From NCBI GenBank assembly GCA_025980325.1, contig JAICXQ010000009.1, positions 1 through 56,662 on the forward strand: 56,662 nt of DNA, written 5' to 3'. The notes under the pieces are model-generated. The model did not search any database, was not told the origin of the DNA, and saw only the letters and a list, made by a program, of their open reading frames with translations. Source of the stretch: Frankiales bacterium. Lineage in GTDB: Bacteria > Actinomycetota > Actinomycetes > JAFAQI01. This document shows positions 7,551 through 16,068 of the stretch, one piece after another. The stretch's first letter is position 1; every line of letters begins with the position of its first letter. The position numbers and the translations under genes are program-made.

Positions 7551-9911
7551 GTGCGTGCGGTTCGGACAGCGCTCGTCGGAGTAGTCGGCCAGAGCGTGCT
7601 GCTAGGCATCCTCGCCCTCACCGTCGGCGTCGGCGCCCGCGGGTGGAGCGTCGGCATCGCGGTCGGCGTGCTGGTCAACGTCTGGCTGGCTCGCGCGCTC
7701 TGGACCGCCGGTGCGACCGCACTCGGCCCGGCGAACCTCGTGACGCTCCTGCGGGCGACGATCGCCGGCGCGGTTGCGGCGCTCGTCGCCGACGCGTCGA
7801 CGCACTCCTTGCCGGTGACGCCGGCCCTCACGCTGGCGGCGATCGCGCTGTCGCTCGACGCCGTCGACGGCCGGGTCGCGCGCGCGACCGCGAGCACGTC
7901 GCAGGTCGGCGCGCGCTTCGACGGCGAGGTCGACGCGCTGCTCATTCTCGTGCTCAGCGTCGCGGTGACCCGCACGGCCGGATGGTGGGTTCTCGCGATC
8001 GGCCTGTGGCGTTACGCGTTCGGTGTCGCCGGCTGGGTGCGGCCGTGGCTGCGTGGCCGGCTGCCGTTCCGCCAGTGGCGCAGGGTCGTCGCCGCGACCC
8101 AAGGCATCGCCCTGGCCGCCGGCATGTCCGGAGTGTTTGCCCGCAGCGTCGTGATCGTGATCCTCGTGGCCGCGTTGGTTCTGCTGACCGAATCGTTCAC
8201 GCACGACATCTGGTGGCTGCGGACGCAACGACCGGCCGCGGCGACGGAGCCGACGGGTCGCCGTCGCGTAGCCGGTCACGTCGCGACGGGTCTCGCCGTC
8301 GCCCTCGTGTGGGTCGCGCTGGCGACGCCGGATCGTCCGCTCGACCTGACGGCGACCGCGTTCGTACGGATTCCGATCGAGGGCCTCGTCCTCGTCGCCG
8401 TCGCGCTCGTGCTGCCCGGCCGTGGCCGGCGCTTTCTCGCGTTGATGGGCGGGCTCGGGCTGGGCGTTCTCGTGCTCGTCCGAGTCCTCGACATCGGCTT
8501 CTTCACGGTGCTGGACCGGCCGTTCAGTCCGATCACCGACTGGAGCAGCATCGGGCCGGCTCTGAGCGTGCTGAGCGACTCGATCGGCCGGACCAAGACG
8601 ATCCTGCTAACGGTCGGCGCGGTCGCGTTGGTCGCCGTACTCGTGGCCGCGATCACCGCCGCGACCATTCAGGTGACGCGGGTCGCGGCGCGGCATCGCC
8701 GTACGACCGTACGGACGGTCGCATCGCTCGGCGCGGCGTGGACGCTGTTCGCCGTGCTCGGTCTCACGACGGCTGCCGGTGTACCGGTGGCCTCGCGCAG
8801 CGCCGCGCTGGCGGTCTCCGACGAGGTGACGCAGATCCAGGCGGGACTGCGGGATCAACACACGTTCAACACCGAGTTGTCGGCCGTCGATCCGTACCGG
8901 CTCGCGCCCAGCTCGTCGTTGCTCACCGGCCTGCGGGGCAAGGACGTGCTGCTCGTCTTCATCGAGAGCTACGGCCAGGTCGCGGTGCAGGACTCGGCGT
9001 TCTCGCCGCAGATCGACGCGTTGCTCAAGGCGGGTACGTCGACGTTGAGCAACGCCGGATACAGCACCCGCAGCGCGTTCCTCACCTCACCGACCTTCGG
9101 CGGCGGTAGCTGGCTGGCCCACTCGACGACGGAGTCGGGACTGTGGATCACCAACCAGGCGCGCTACAAGGCGCTCGCGGCAAGCAGCCGGTTCACCCTG
9201 AGCCAGGCATTCGAACGCGGCGGCTGGCGGACCGTGTTCGACATGCCCGCGACCACCGGTCCGTGGCCGGAAGGCGAAGGGCTGTATCACTACGACACCT
9301 TGTACGAGTCGACCAACGTCGGGTACGCCGGACCGCCGTTCAACTTCGCGAAGATCCCCGATCAATACACGCTGCAACAGCTCGACCAGCGCGAGCTCGC
9401 GCCGCCGAGCCGCCGGCCGCTGTTCGCCGAGGTCGTGCTCGACTCCAGCCACGCGCCGTGGACGCCGCTCCCGCACATGGTTCCGTGGAACGACCTCGGC
9501 AACGGCTCGATCTTCGGACCGATGACGTTCCACGTCGCGTCACCGGTCACGGTGCTCTCCAGCTCGAAGCGGGCCGGCGCGGCGTACGCCGAATCGGTCC
9601 GGTACACACTGAACGCGCTGATCTCCTTCCTGGCGCGCTCGGACGACAAGAACCTCGTCGTCATCGCGCTCGGCGACCACCAACCGGCCCCGATCGTCAG
9701 CGGCTACGCCGCCACCCACAACGTGCCGGTGATGATTTTCGCCCGGGATCACAAGGTGATCGACCGGATGTCCGGCTGGGGTTGGCAGAGCGGCCTGCTG
9801 CCGGATCCGAACGCGCCGGTGTGGCGGATGGACACATTCCGCGATCGTTTCCTCAAGACCTTCGGACCGGGCGGCGCGTCCACCGTCAACGCGAGCGGAT
9901 CCGGATCGTGA
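7551..9911 (+). CDS. CDP-alcohol phosphotransferase fused to alkaline-phosphatase-superfamily domain
   Basis: 786 aa from the GTG at 7551, with GGAGG four bases upstream; a longer reading frame to 7488 lacks a ribosome site. Residues 30-210 are membrane-embedded and carry the full CDP-alcohol phosphotransferase signature: D-x2-D-G-x2-A-R (DAVDGRVAR), then G-x3-D-x3-D (GARFDGEVDA). More TM segments follow to about residue 410. The C-terminal 350 residues are extracytoplasmic-type and resemble sulfatase/LTA-synthase-like phosphatases: DVLLVFIESYG, TSPTFGGGSWLAHST, VVIALGDHQP. So one protein could build a phosphodiester on a lipid and also hydrolyse or transfer one. The next gene overlaps by GTGA. 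Confidence 0.82.
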   Translation: MRAVRTALVGVVGQSVLLGILALTVGVGARGWSVGIAVGVLVNVWLARALWTAGATALGPANLVTLLRATIAGAVAALVADASTHSLPVTPALTLAAIALSLDAVDGRVARATASTSQVGARFDGEVDALLILVLSVAVTRTAGWWVLAIGLWRYAFGVAGWVRPWLRGRLPFRQWRRVVAATQGIALAAGMSGVFARSVVIVILVAALVLLTESFTHDIWWLRTQRPAAATEPTGRRRVAGHVATGLAVALVWVALATPDRPLDLTATAFVRIPIEGLVLVAVALVLPGRGRRFLALMGGLGLGVLVLVRVLDIGFFTVLDRPFSPITDWSSIGPALSVLSDSIGRTKTILLTVGAVALVAVLVAAITAATIQVTRVAARHRRTTVRTVASLGAAWTLFAVLGLTTAAGVPVASRSAALAVSDEVTQIQAGLRDQHTFNTELSAVDPYRLAPSSSLLTGLRGKDVLLVFIESYGQVAVQDSAFSPQIDALLKAGTSTLSNAGYSTRSAFLTSPTFGGGSWLAHSTTESGLWITNQARYKALAASSRFTLSQAFERGGWRTVFDMPATTGPWPEGEGLYHYDTLYESTNVGYAGPPFNFAKIPDQYTLQQLDQRELAPPSRRPLFAEVVLDSSHAPWTPLPHMVPWNDLGNGSIFGPMTFHVASPVTVLSSSKRAGAAYAESVRYTLNALISFLARSDDKNLVVIALGDHQPAPIVSGYAATHNVPVMIFARDHKVIDRMSGWGWQSGLLPDPNAPVWRMDTFRDRFLKTFGPGGASTVNASGSGS

Positions 9912-10711
9912 CCGGCGTCGTCGCGCTCAACCGGGATGCGCGTGAGGCGTACGACCGGGCGTTGCACAAGGCGCGAGTTTCGGCGTACCTGCCCGGTGAG
10001 TTCGTAGGCCAGGAAAGCTTCATGCGCGCGACCGACATCCTGCGGCTCGCCGGACGCGCCAGGATCGGGCCGGGCACGTCGGTGCTCGACCTGTGTTGCG
10101 GTGTCGGCGGGCCGGGGTTGCTCATCGCCCGGCACTACGGCTGCCGCTATCACGGTGTCGACGCGAGCGCATCGGCGGTGCGCATCGCGCAGGCTCGGGC
10201 GCGCGACGTGCAGTGTCGTTTCGACGTCGCCGAAGTTCCGCCACTGCCGGGCGGCCGGTACGACGTCGTCCTTCTGCTGGAGACGATGCTCGCGTTCCCC
10301 GACAAGCGCGATCTGCTCCGGCACGTTGCTGCCGCTCTCCCGCTCGGCGGGCGGTTCGCGTTCACGGTCGAGGAAGGCTCGCCGTTGACCGACCGCGAGC
10401 GAGCGTCGATGCCGGAGTCGGGCACCGTGTGGCTGACGCCACTCGCCGAGCTGCAATGTTTGCTCAAGGCCGCCGGATTCAGCGTGACGCTGCAGGTCGA
10501 GTGCACTCACCTCCACCAAGCGATCGCGCAACGGCTCTACGACGAGTTGCGCGCGGACGCCGGCGACATCAGCCGCACTCTCGGTGCCGGCACCCTCGAC
10601 TCGCTGCTGACCTCGCACCGGATGTGGAGCGACTGGCTGCGTACCGGCCGGGTGCGCAAGTTCGCCGTCGTGGCGGAACTCACCGAGCCGGCGGCATCGT
10701 CACTCCCATGA
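9908..10711 (+). CDS. Class I SAM-dependent methyltransferase (cyclopropane-synthase/MPBQ-like fold)
   Basis: 267 aa. A helical N-terminus (SAYLPGEFVGQESFMRATDILRL) precedes SAM motif I, VLDLCCGVGGPGLLIARHYG, then YHGVDASASAVRIAQ and YDVVLLLETMLAFPDKRDLL. The GQESFM element before motif I is typical of lipid or small-molecule methyltransferases of this fold. The GTG start overlaps the stop of the CDP-alcohol phosphotransferase fusion, so both are made from one mRNA, and a lipid-like substrate shared with that protein is a reasonable inference. Its 3' end overlaps the convergent membrane-protein gene by 12 bases. Confidence 0.85.
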   Translation: MTGVVALNRDAREAYDRALHKARVSAYLPGEFVGQESFMRATDILRLAGRARIGPGTSVLDLCCGVGGPGLLIARHYGCRYHGVDASASAVRIAQARARDVQCRFDVAEVPPLPGGRYDVVLLLETMLAFPDKRDLLRHVAAALPLGGRFAFTVEEGSPLTDRERASMPESGTVWLTPLAELQCLLKAAGFSVTLQVECTHLHQAIAQRLYDELRADAGDISRTLGAGTLDSLLTSHRMWSDWLRTGRVRKFAVVAELTEPAASSLP

Positions 10712-12139
10712 GTGCGTCTGCACGACGACGTGCACCGGCGGCGCGCCGGACGTCGTACTGGTCTCCTCGGTGAGCGGTTGGGCGAGCAGCCACAGCGACA
10801 GGCAGGTGTAGCCCACCATCGCCACCAGCCACGGATATTCACTGCGCAGTTCGAGCGACCGCGTCTCACCGAGCCGGCGCAGATGCCGGTGCGCGATCAC
10901 GACGGCGTACACGTGCACCGCGACGATGATGAACAGCGACGCGTACCAGTAGAAGCTGCTCGGCAGGAACGAGTTGTCGACTTCGTAGGAGTCGTTGAAC
11001 GGGTAGAACAAGTGAATCGGCCAGTTGCTCAGTCCTGGCGGGTTGCCGATCAGCGGCAACATCAACTGCCCGTTGACGAGGACGTATTCGAGGTTGTGCG
11101 CGAACAGGTAACCGAACGCGATCGGGATCAGGCTCGGCAGCAAACCGGTGAACGACGCGAGCGAGCTCTCGCCGTGGCGGCCGGCAAACCCGCTGGCCGT
11201 CGCGAACAGCACGAGGATCACGGCCATCGACAGCGCCAGGCCCGCGAACGCGAGCGTGTTGAAATAGTGCTGATCCGCGCCCGGTAGGTCGTACGGATGC
11301 GGCAAGTTGCGCAACACGTCGACCTGCCATTGCGGCGTCGACAGCAAGCCGTCGAAGTTGACGTTCAGCAACATCAGCAGCACGAACGCGGCCCGGCTCA
11401 CCTGCCGGGCGAAGCCGACCTCGAGACCTCCGGCGAATCCCCGCCGGCCCGGCGCGCCGAAGCGGAAGTAACCCAGCCGTCCCCAGGTGTCGAACAGCAC
11501 GCTGAACAACTCGCCCTTGCGCAACCACGTGTCGCCGAACAGAAAACTCATCAGCACGGTGAAGACGGCGTACGTCAACAGGATGAGCGCGGCGGTCTGC
11601 GGGACGGTGGTGTCGAGGTTGTAGATGAGCTCGCCGCACGCGGCCAGAAAGAACAGCACGACTGCGGGCCACCAGCCGAGCCAATCCGGCCAGCGCAGCG
11701 GCTCGTGCGTGCCGAGCAGCGCACCTCGCGCTCGGTCGGAGTCCGCCACCTTCGACAGGAACGCGTACGGGTTCACCGGCTGCGTCCAGTCGCCGATGAC
11801 GGCCACGGTGAGTGGCATCGCGATCCACACGAGGATCCAGAACCACGTGTCGATCATGTTCTCGGCGACTTCTTGGCTGCCGGCGAACCCGCCCCAGATC
11901 AGAAAGCCGAGGAACGCCGTCGCCAGCACGCCCGCGATCGGCTGCAGCCCGCGCACGTACGTGCCGTCGACCGGATCGGTCGGCCGCTCCTCCTCGGCCC
12001 GCTTCGACCGCGGCACGACGAGCAGGAACGACGCGATGACGACGACCGCGCCGCCGATCACGAACAAATACAACGGGATCGGAAGGTCGTACCGCTTGCC
12101 GAACGCGTGCGCCAGGATCATGCCCGGAGTCGAAGCCAC
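10700..12139 (-). CDS. Polytopic membrane protein of unknown function
   Basis: 479 aa from a GTG; an in-frame ATG at 12121 is an alternative start. About ten to twelve hydrophobic helices are visible, for example LYLFVIGGAVVVIASFLLVV, FWILVWIAMPLTVAVIG, AALILLTYAVFTVLMSFLF and LFIIVAVHVYAVVIAHRHL. The N-terminus AHAFGKRYDLPIPLYLF recalls an actinobacterial membrane-protein family starting with AHG...DLPIPL that is sometimes annotated after fenitrothion hydrolase FedA; I would not transfer that function. No catalytic motif is evident. It converges with the methyltransferase and is divergent from the NmrA-like gene. Confidence 0.7.
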   Translation of the reverse strand: MASTPGMILAHAFGKRYDLPIPLYLFVIGGAVVVIASFLLVVPRSKRAEEERPTDPVDGTYVRGLQPIAGVLATAFLGFLIWGGFAGSQEVAENMIDTWFWILVWIAMPLTVAVIGDWTQPVNPYAFLSKVADSDRARGALLGTHEPLRWPDWLGWWPAVVLFFLAACGELIYNLDTTVPQTAALILLTYAVFTVLMSFLFGDTWLRKGELFSVLFDTWGRLGYFRFGAPGRRGFAGGLEVGFARQVSRAAFVLLMLLNVNFDGLLSTPQWQVDVLRNLPHPYDLPGADQHYFNTLAFAGLALSMAVILVLFATASGFAGRHGESSLASFTGLLPSLIPIAFGYLFAHNLEYVLVNGQLMLPLIGNPPGLSNWPIHLFYPFNDSYEVDNSFLPSSFYWYASLFIIVAVHVYAVVIAHRHLRRLGETRSLELRSEYPWLVAMVGYTCLSLWLLAQPLTEETSTTSGAPPVHVVVQTHSWE

Positions 12140-12219
12140 GGCCGAAGATTAGGACGTCTACCTGAAAACTCCTGCCGCGGCTGGGTTTGTTCACTTGGGC
12201 CATGGCAGGCTTGGTCGGC

Positions 12220-12981
12220 ATGAAGGTCGCGATCGCCGGCGGCACCGGTGTCGTCGGCAGTTACGCCGCGGACGCGGCCGAGTACGAGGGCCACGACGTC
12301 GTCGTCCTCAGCCGCAGGACCGGCGTCGACATTCGAACCGGCGAGGGGCTGACCGCCGCACTCGACGGCGTCGACGTCATCGTCGACGCGCTCAACGCGG
12401 CGTCGATCAAAGGCTCCGTCGCCAAGGCGTTCTTCGCCGCGACGTCGCGCAACCTGCAGGACGCGGGCAGCCGCGCCGGCGTCCGGCACATCGTCACGCT
12501 GTCGATCGTCGGCATCGACCGGGTGCCCGGATACGGCTACTACACGGCGAAGCTCGCGCAGGAAGCGGCGGTGTCACAAGGGCCGCTGCCGGTGACCATC
12601 CTGCGGGCGACGCAGTTCCACGAGTTCCCGGCGCAGATCATGCAGGTGACCCATCGCGGACCGATCGCTCTCGTGCCGCACATCAAGTCCCAACCCGTCG
12701 CGGCCCGTACGGTCGGCGACCATCTCATCCGGCTGGCGACGGCACAACCGGGCGGGACCCACGAGCTCGCCGGTCCGGAAGTCCACGACATCGCCGACCT
12801 TGCGAAGCGCATCGTCGCCTACCGCGGGCTGTCGCTGAAGGTCGTCTCCGTGCCGGTGCCGGGCAAGGCCGGCCGGAAGATGCGCAGCGGTGCGTTGCTG
12901 GCGACCGAAGCGACGACGATCGACGGCCCGACGTTCGCCGAGTGGCTCGCCACCGACGACGCGAAGCGGATCGCGATCTGA
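12220..12981 (+). CDS. NAD(P)-binding NmrA/SDR-atypical family protein
   Basis: 253 aa from the ATG at 12220; an ATG at 12202 is also possible. The N-terminus MKVAIAGGTGVVGSYAADAA is a glycine-rich dinucleotide-binding loop, followed by VVVLSRRTGVD and DVIVDALNAA. Further on are IVTLSIVGIDRVPGYGYYTAKLAQE with the atypical SDR Tyr-x3-Lys (YYTAK), and VTILRATQFHEF. This is the usual organisation of NmrA-like or epimerase-like oxidoreductases. The substrate is unknown. It ends in front of a strong hairpin shared with the convergent gene. Confidence 0.85.
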   Translation: MKVAIAGGTGVVGSYAADAAEYEGHDVVVLSRRTGVDIRTGEGLTAALDGVDVIVDALNAASIKGSVAKAFFAATSRNLQDAGSRAGVRHIVTLSIVGIDRVPGYGYYTAKLAQEAAVSQGPLPVTILRATQFHEFPAQIMQVTHRGPIALVPHIKSQPVAARTVGDHLIRLATAQPGGTHELAGPEVHDIADLAKRIVAYRGLSLKVVSVPVPGKAGRKMRSGALLATEATTIDGPTFAEWLATDDAKRIAI

Positions 12982-13034
12982 GATGTATGTCCTGCTGGTC
13001 AAACCGAGCGATTCGGACCGGCAGGACACACATC
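12982..13034. terminator. Bidirectional hairpin terminator between convergent genes
   Basis: A 19-bp stem (left arm 12982-13000, right arm 13016-13034) with one A-C mismatch and one G-T wobble encloses a 15-base loop. It lies between the stop of the NmrA-like gene (12981) and the stop of the minus-strand ABM-like gene (13045). There is no U-run, as is common in high-GC actinobacteria. The stem top CTGGTC/GACCGG and the 15-base loop resemble the hairpin at 48796-48838. Confidence 0.7.
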
Positions 13035-13044
13035 CTGACCTCTG

Positions 13045-13332
13045 CTAGCTGACCCAGGCGCCGTCGATCCAGCGCGGCTCGCCGTCGAGCAGTGGCGCGT
13101 AGTGCTCCGCCCACCATTTGCCTTGCTCCGGGTCGTCGGCAAGCGCGACGTACGCCTCTTTGCTCTCGAACACCGCGACGTTGACGATCGTCTTCCCGTC
13201 GTCGCCGAGCAGGACGTGACTGCTCATGTATCCCGGCACCTGGCGGGCCGACTCCCAGGCCTTGAGCTCGCCGCGGACGTCGTCAGCGGTGACGCCGGCG
13301 GCCAGTGTCCCGATCATCGTGGTTCCGTACAT
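13045..13332 (-). CDS. Small antibiotic-biosynthesis-monooxygenase-like (dimeric alpha/beta barrel) protein
   Basis: 95 aa with a strong ribosome site (GGGAGGGG, four bases before the ATG). The pattern MIGTLAAG, VRGELKAWESARQVPGYMSSHVLLGDDGKTIVNVAVFESKEAYVAL is that of ABM or stress-responsive small proteins: a beta strand, an amphipathic helix, the VPGYxSxxVLL strand and VAVFESKEAY. No heme or flavin motif is visible. It lies 73 bases downstream of the secreted Asp-box protein on the same strand and may share its transcript. Confidence 0.75.
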   Translation of the reverse strand: MYGTTMIGTLAAGVTADDVRGELKAWESARQVPGYMSSHVLLGDDGKTIVNVAVFESKEAYVALADDPEQGKWWAEHYAPLLDGEPRWIDGAWVS

Positions 13333-13405
13333 GACGCCCCTCCCGCTCGTTGACGGTTCGCGCCGACCCTACGCGGCGCGCACCAGCGGCGGAAGAGCGT
13401 TCTCG

Positions 13406-15505
13406 CTACTTCACCACGTAGTCGAACGGCATCGTCGCGTCGGTCAGGTTGAACAACCCGAGCGGGTTCTGCGCGAGGGTGCCGGCAGCGGTCGCGGTGA
13501 ACGCGGTCGCGCTGTAGAGCACGCGCCCGCCCTTGTGCCCACCGATCATCGACCATGGCACGTGCAACGTGATCGTGTTGCCTTGCTGCGCACCCGAAAT
13601 CGTCGTGTTCGAGTTGAACAGCATGCTGATCTCGGTGCCGGTCCCCGGGGTCGGTGCCACGTCGCCGGCGAAGTACCGCTGCTGCTCACCGCCGACCGAT
13701 TCCATGCCCGCGTAGTAGATGTGACCGTTGCCCGCGGTGTGCGGGTCGTAGGTGGTGAACCGCGTGATCCACTCGGCGGTCGTGCCACCGGCGAGTGGCG
13801 AGGGCAGCAGGCTCGACAGCGACTTCGCCGTCATCGTCACGACCAGCCCGTTCTTGTCCTGGCTGATCCGGGCGCTGGTGAGGTCGAGGTTGTCGCCGGC
13901 CGCCGTCCGCTGCGTGTTGGCGCTGTAGACGTCGTCACCGGTCGCGTCGGTGACCGAACCGTACGGCGCACCCGGACCCGTGCCGGCGCCGCGGATCGTG
14001 CCGGAGATGAGGCTCGGACCGCCGATCTGGCGGACGACGACGGCAGGCCCGTTCTCCGCCACCGCACCGGTCGGCCCGGTGGTGTAGGTGTTCGACGTGT
14101 CGTCGACGTAGGACAGCAGCAGCGCGCCCTGCGCGTCGTGGTTGACCTCGAGGAAGTCGCCGAGGCTGCGGTCGCCCATCGAGACCGTGCAGTTGAGGCC
14201 CTGCGTGCAGATGGGGCCGTACTTGATCGGATGCTCGCTGACCGTCGCGACCGACCAGTGCGGGTGCGACGAGAACGCGTCGATGCTCTCGCCGACCTGC
14301 ACGCTGATCTCCGCGTGGGTCAGGTCGTCGAGCAGGTAGTGGCCGCCCTCGTTGGTCTCGTTGGCGTGGTACCACGCGACCGCGACCCGGCCGCTGCTGC
14401 CGGCGTTGACCCACGAGAACGCGTTCGAGCCGTCACGGCTCACCAGCATCGGCTTGCCCCAGTGGTCGCCGTCCTTCGAGGCGACGACGTAGGTCTGGTA
14501 CGGGCCGACCGGGTTGCCGGAGGCGTTGTTCTTCTGCGACGAGAACGCGACGTAGAAGTGGCCGGCGCTGTCCTCGGCGATGGTCGCGAAGTTGGAGGCG
14601 CCGCAGGTGCCCGGGTTCGGCGCCTTGTCCGGGCAGAGCGAGGCGTTGACGACCATGTGCTTCCAGTGCGCGATGACCTGACCGCCTGGCTCCATCGTCA
14701 GCTTGCCGCGGCTGACGACGACCTGGTTGCTGTCCTCGGTGGTGTGCGCGATCATCAGGTCGCCGTTCTTGGCGAGCACCTGGTTGCCGGAGATGCCTTC
14801 GTTGTCGGTGACGCAGTTGAGCTGGCCGCCACCGATGCAGTTGTCGTCGACCTTGCCGTCGGTGAGGTTGCCGTTGAAGACCGGCGTGAACGTGATGCCG
14901 TCGTGGCTGACCGACTCGACGAGCTGGTTGGTCGGCGCGTTCGGGTCGTTCGGGTTGGTGCCGGACGCGGCTGCGTCGTACTCTTCGTAGATCGCGAAGT
15001 CGGGGTCGCCGAGGTTGCCGTGAATCGCGTACCACATGCGGTCGACCGGCGAGTTGGGCACCGACAGGCAGTTGGTGGTCCAGGTCGCGCCCTGGTTGGT
15101 GCTGACCGAGTTGGACAGGTTGGAGAGGTTCTGCAGGTCGGAGAAGAAGATGTCGCCCTTCTTGTCGATCTGCGTCTCGGTGTCGCCGCCGCCCTGCGGG
15201 CAGGTCGCCGGCTTGCCGAGCCCGAACTGGCCGGGGATCATCTGGAAGCTCTTGCCGTGGTCGAGCGACTGCCAGATGAAGCTGTGCGCCTCGGACGACC
15301 CGTTGGGGATCGTCGTGTACATCCGGCCGGCGTTGTCGATCGCGATGTCCGGCTCGAACCCGGCCCGCTGCTCGTCGACGACGACCTCGTGCGAGAACGT
15401 CATGGCCGGCGCGGCTTTCGCGGCGGCGTCGGCACCGACGACGGCGAAGCCGCAGCCGAGGCTGACGGAACCGGCAAGGGCAAAGGCGAGGGTCATCCGC
15501 GACAT
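13406..15505 (-). CDS. Large secreted Asp-box (BNR/sialidase-like propeller) protein
   Basis: 699 aa with an N-terminal hydrophobic signal segment (TLAFALAGSVSLGCGFAVVG); the Cys could be a lipoprotein site but the context is atypical. Asp-box-like repeats are visible: SLDHGKSFQ, STNQGATWT, SHDGITF, SKDGDHWGK, the marks of a six- or seven-bladed propeller. The catalytic Arg/Glu/Tyr of true sialidases cannot be confirmed. The last 200 residues (from about TDATGDDVYSANTQR) form a beta-sandwich region with LDLTSARISQDKNGLVVTMTAKSL. It is presumably extracellular and binds or cleaves a glycan or other polymer; the function is not known. Confidence 0.75.
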   Translation of the reverse strand: MSRMTLAFALAGSVSLGCGFAVVGADAAAKAAPAMTFSHEVVVDEQRAGFEPDIAIDNAGRMYTTIPNGSSEAHSFIWQSLDHGKSFQMIPGQFGLGKPATCPQGGGDTETQIDKKGDIFFSDLQNLSNLSNSVSTNQGATWTTNCLSVPNSPVDRMWYAIHGNLGDPDFAIYEEYDAAASGTNPNDPNAPTNQLVESVSHDGITFTPVFNGNLTDGKVDDNCIGGGQLNCVTDNEGISGNQVLAKNGDLMIAHTTEDSNQVVVSRGKLTMEPGGQVIAHWKHMVVNASLCPDKAPNPGTCGASNFATIAEDSAGHFYVAFSSQKNNASGNPVGPYQTYVVASKDGDHWGKPMLVSRDGSNAFSWVNAGSSGRVAVAWYHANETNEGGHYLLDDLTHAEISVQVGESIDAFSSHPHWSVATVSEHPIKYGPICTQGLNCTVSMGDRSLGDFLEVNHDAQGALLLSYVDDTSNTYTTGPTGAVAENGPAVVVRQIGGPSLISGTIRGAGTGPGAPYGSVTDATGDDVYSANTQRTAAGDNLDLTSARISQDKNGLVVTMTAKSLSSLLPSPLAGGTTAEWITRFTTYDPHTAGNGHIYYAGMESVGGEQQRYFAGDVAPTPGTGTEISMLFNSNTTISGAQQGNTITLHVPWSMIGGHKGGRVLYSATAFTATAAGTLAQNPLGLFNLTDATMPFDYVVK

Positions 15506-15586
15506 GAAGTGAGGATTTCGCGGTAAACGGGCGTATCTCCTGCACAGCTTTAGTGCGGATTGCCCGGTGCTAGTTCACGGTTTGAT

Positions 15587-15602
15587 TCGAACGTACGTTC
15601 GC
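15587..15602. promoter_or_regulatory. LexA-like palindrome (SOS-box candidate)
   Basis: TCGAACGTACGTTCGC contains a perfect 14-base palindrome and matches the actinobacterial LexA consensus (TCGAAC-N4-GTTCGA) at 15 of 16 defined or free positions. It sits between the divergent Asp-box gene (start 15505) and the small secreted protein (start 15736), so it could act on either. It shares its outer arms with the box in front of imuA'. Confidence 0.5.
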
Positions 15603-15735
15603 CGCGGCGCCTCCGGGAGCCGGGCAGTCAAAAATCTGGCAAACTGTGGAAAATAGGGTGTAACGAAGGGCGATCTCCGCCGTACTTCCTGCGGCTGCAT
15701 TCCCGCAGCGATCTAAACAGTGAGAGGGATCGTCC

Positions 15736-16068
15736 ATGTCCAAGCTCCGTCCGATGACTCTGGCCGCCGTCACGGCCACTGTCATGCTCTCGGCCCTCGG
15801 CTCAGCCGGAACCGCCTACGCCGAGACTCCCAGCGACAACGTGGTTTCCGCGCTTCCCGCCGGGATGACGGTTCTGTCCAACCTCGACTTGAGCACCATC
15901 GACACCGGCGCGACCGAGGAGGCCGCGGTCATCACGGTCACCAAGCCGGCCGGTGTCTGCGAGACCTACCAGACGTTCACCATCCTCACCGTGAACAACC
16001 CGCTCTCCCCGGGCGACAAGTTGGTCGTCCTGAGCGCAGCCGTCCCCACCTCGGAGAAGGTCTGCTAG
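15736..16068 (+). CDS. Small secreted protein
   Basis: 110 aa with a classical Sec signal peptide: MSKLRPMTLAAVTATVMLSALGSAGTAYAET, cleavage expected after AYA. The mature part is about 80 residues, Thr/Val-rich and likely beta, with two Cys (GVCETYQ and the C-terminal VC) that could form a disulfide. GAGAGGG lies upstream of the ATG. No family is recognised. A short hairpin (CTGCGG/CCGCAG) lies in the leader just before the ribosome site. Confidence 0.65.
   Translation: MSKLRPMTLAAVTATVMLSALGSAGTAYAETPSDNVVSALPAGMTVLSNLDLSTIDTGATEEAAVITVTKPAGVCETYQTFTILTVNNPLSPGDKLVVLSAAVPTSEKVC

Noticed and set aside
13226-15526. A 766-codon plus-strand frame opposite the secreted Asp-box protein
   Set aside because: Its translation is an Asp/Arg/Val-rich string typical of the antisense of GC-rich genes; the minus frame has a signal peptide and Asp boxes.
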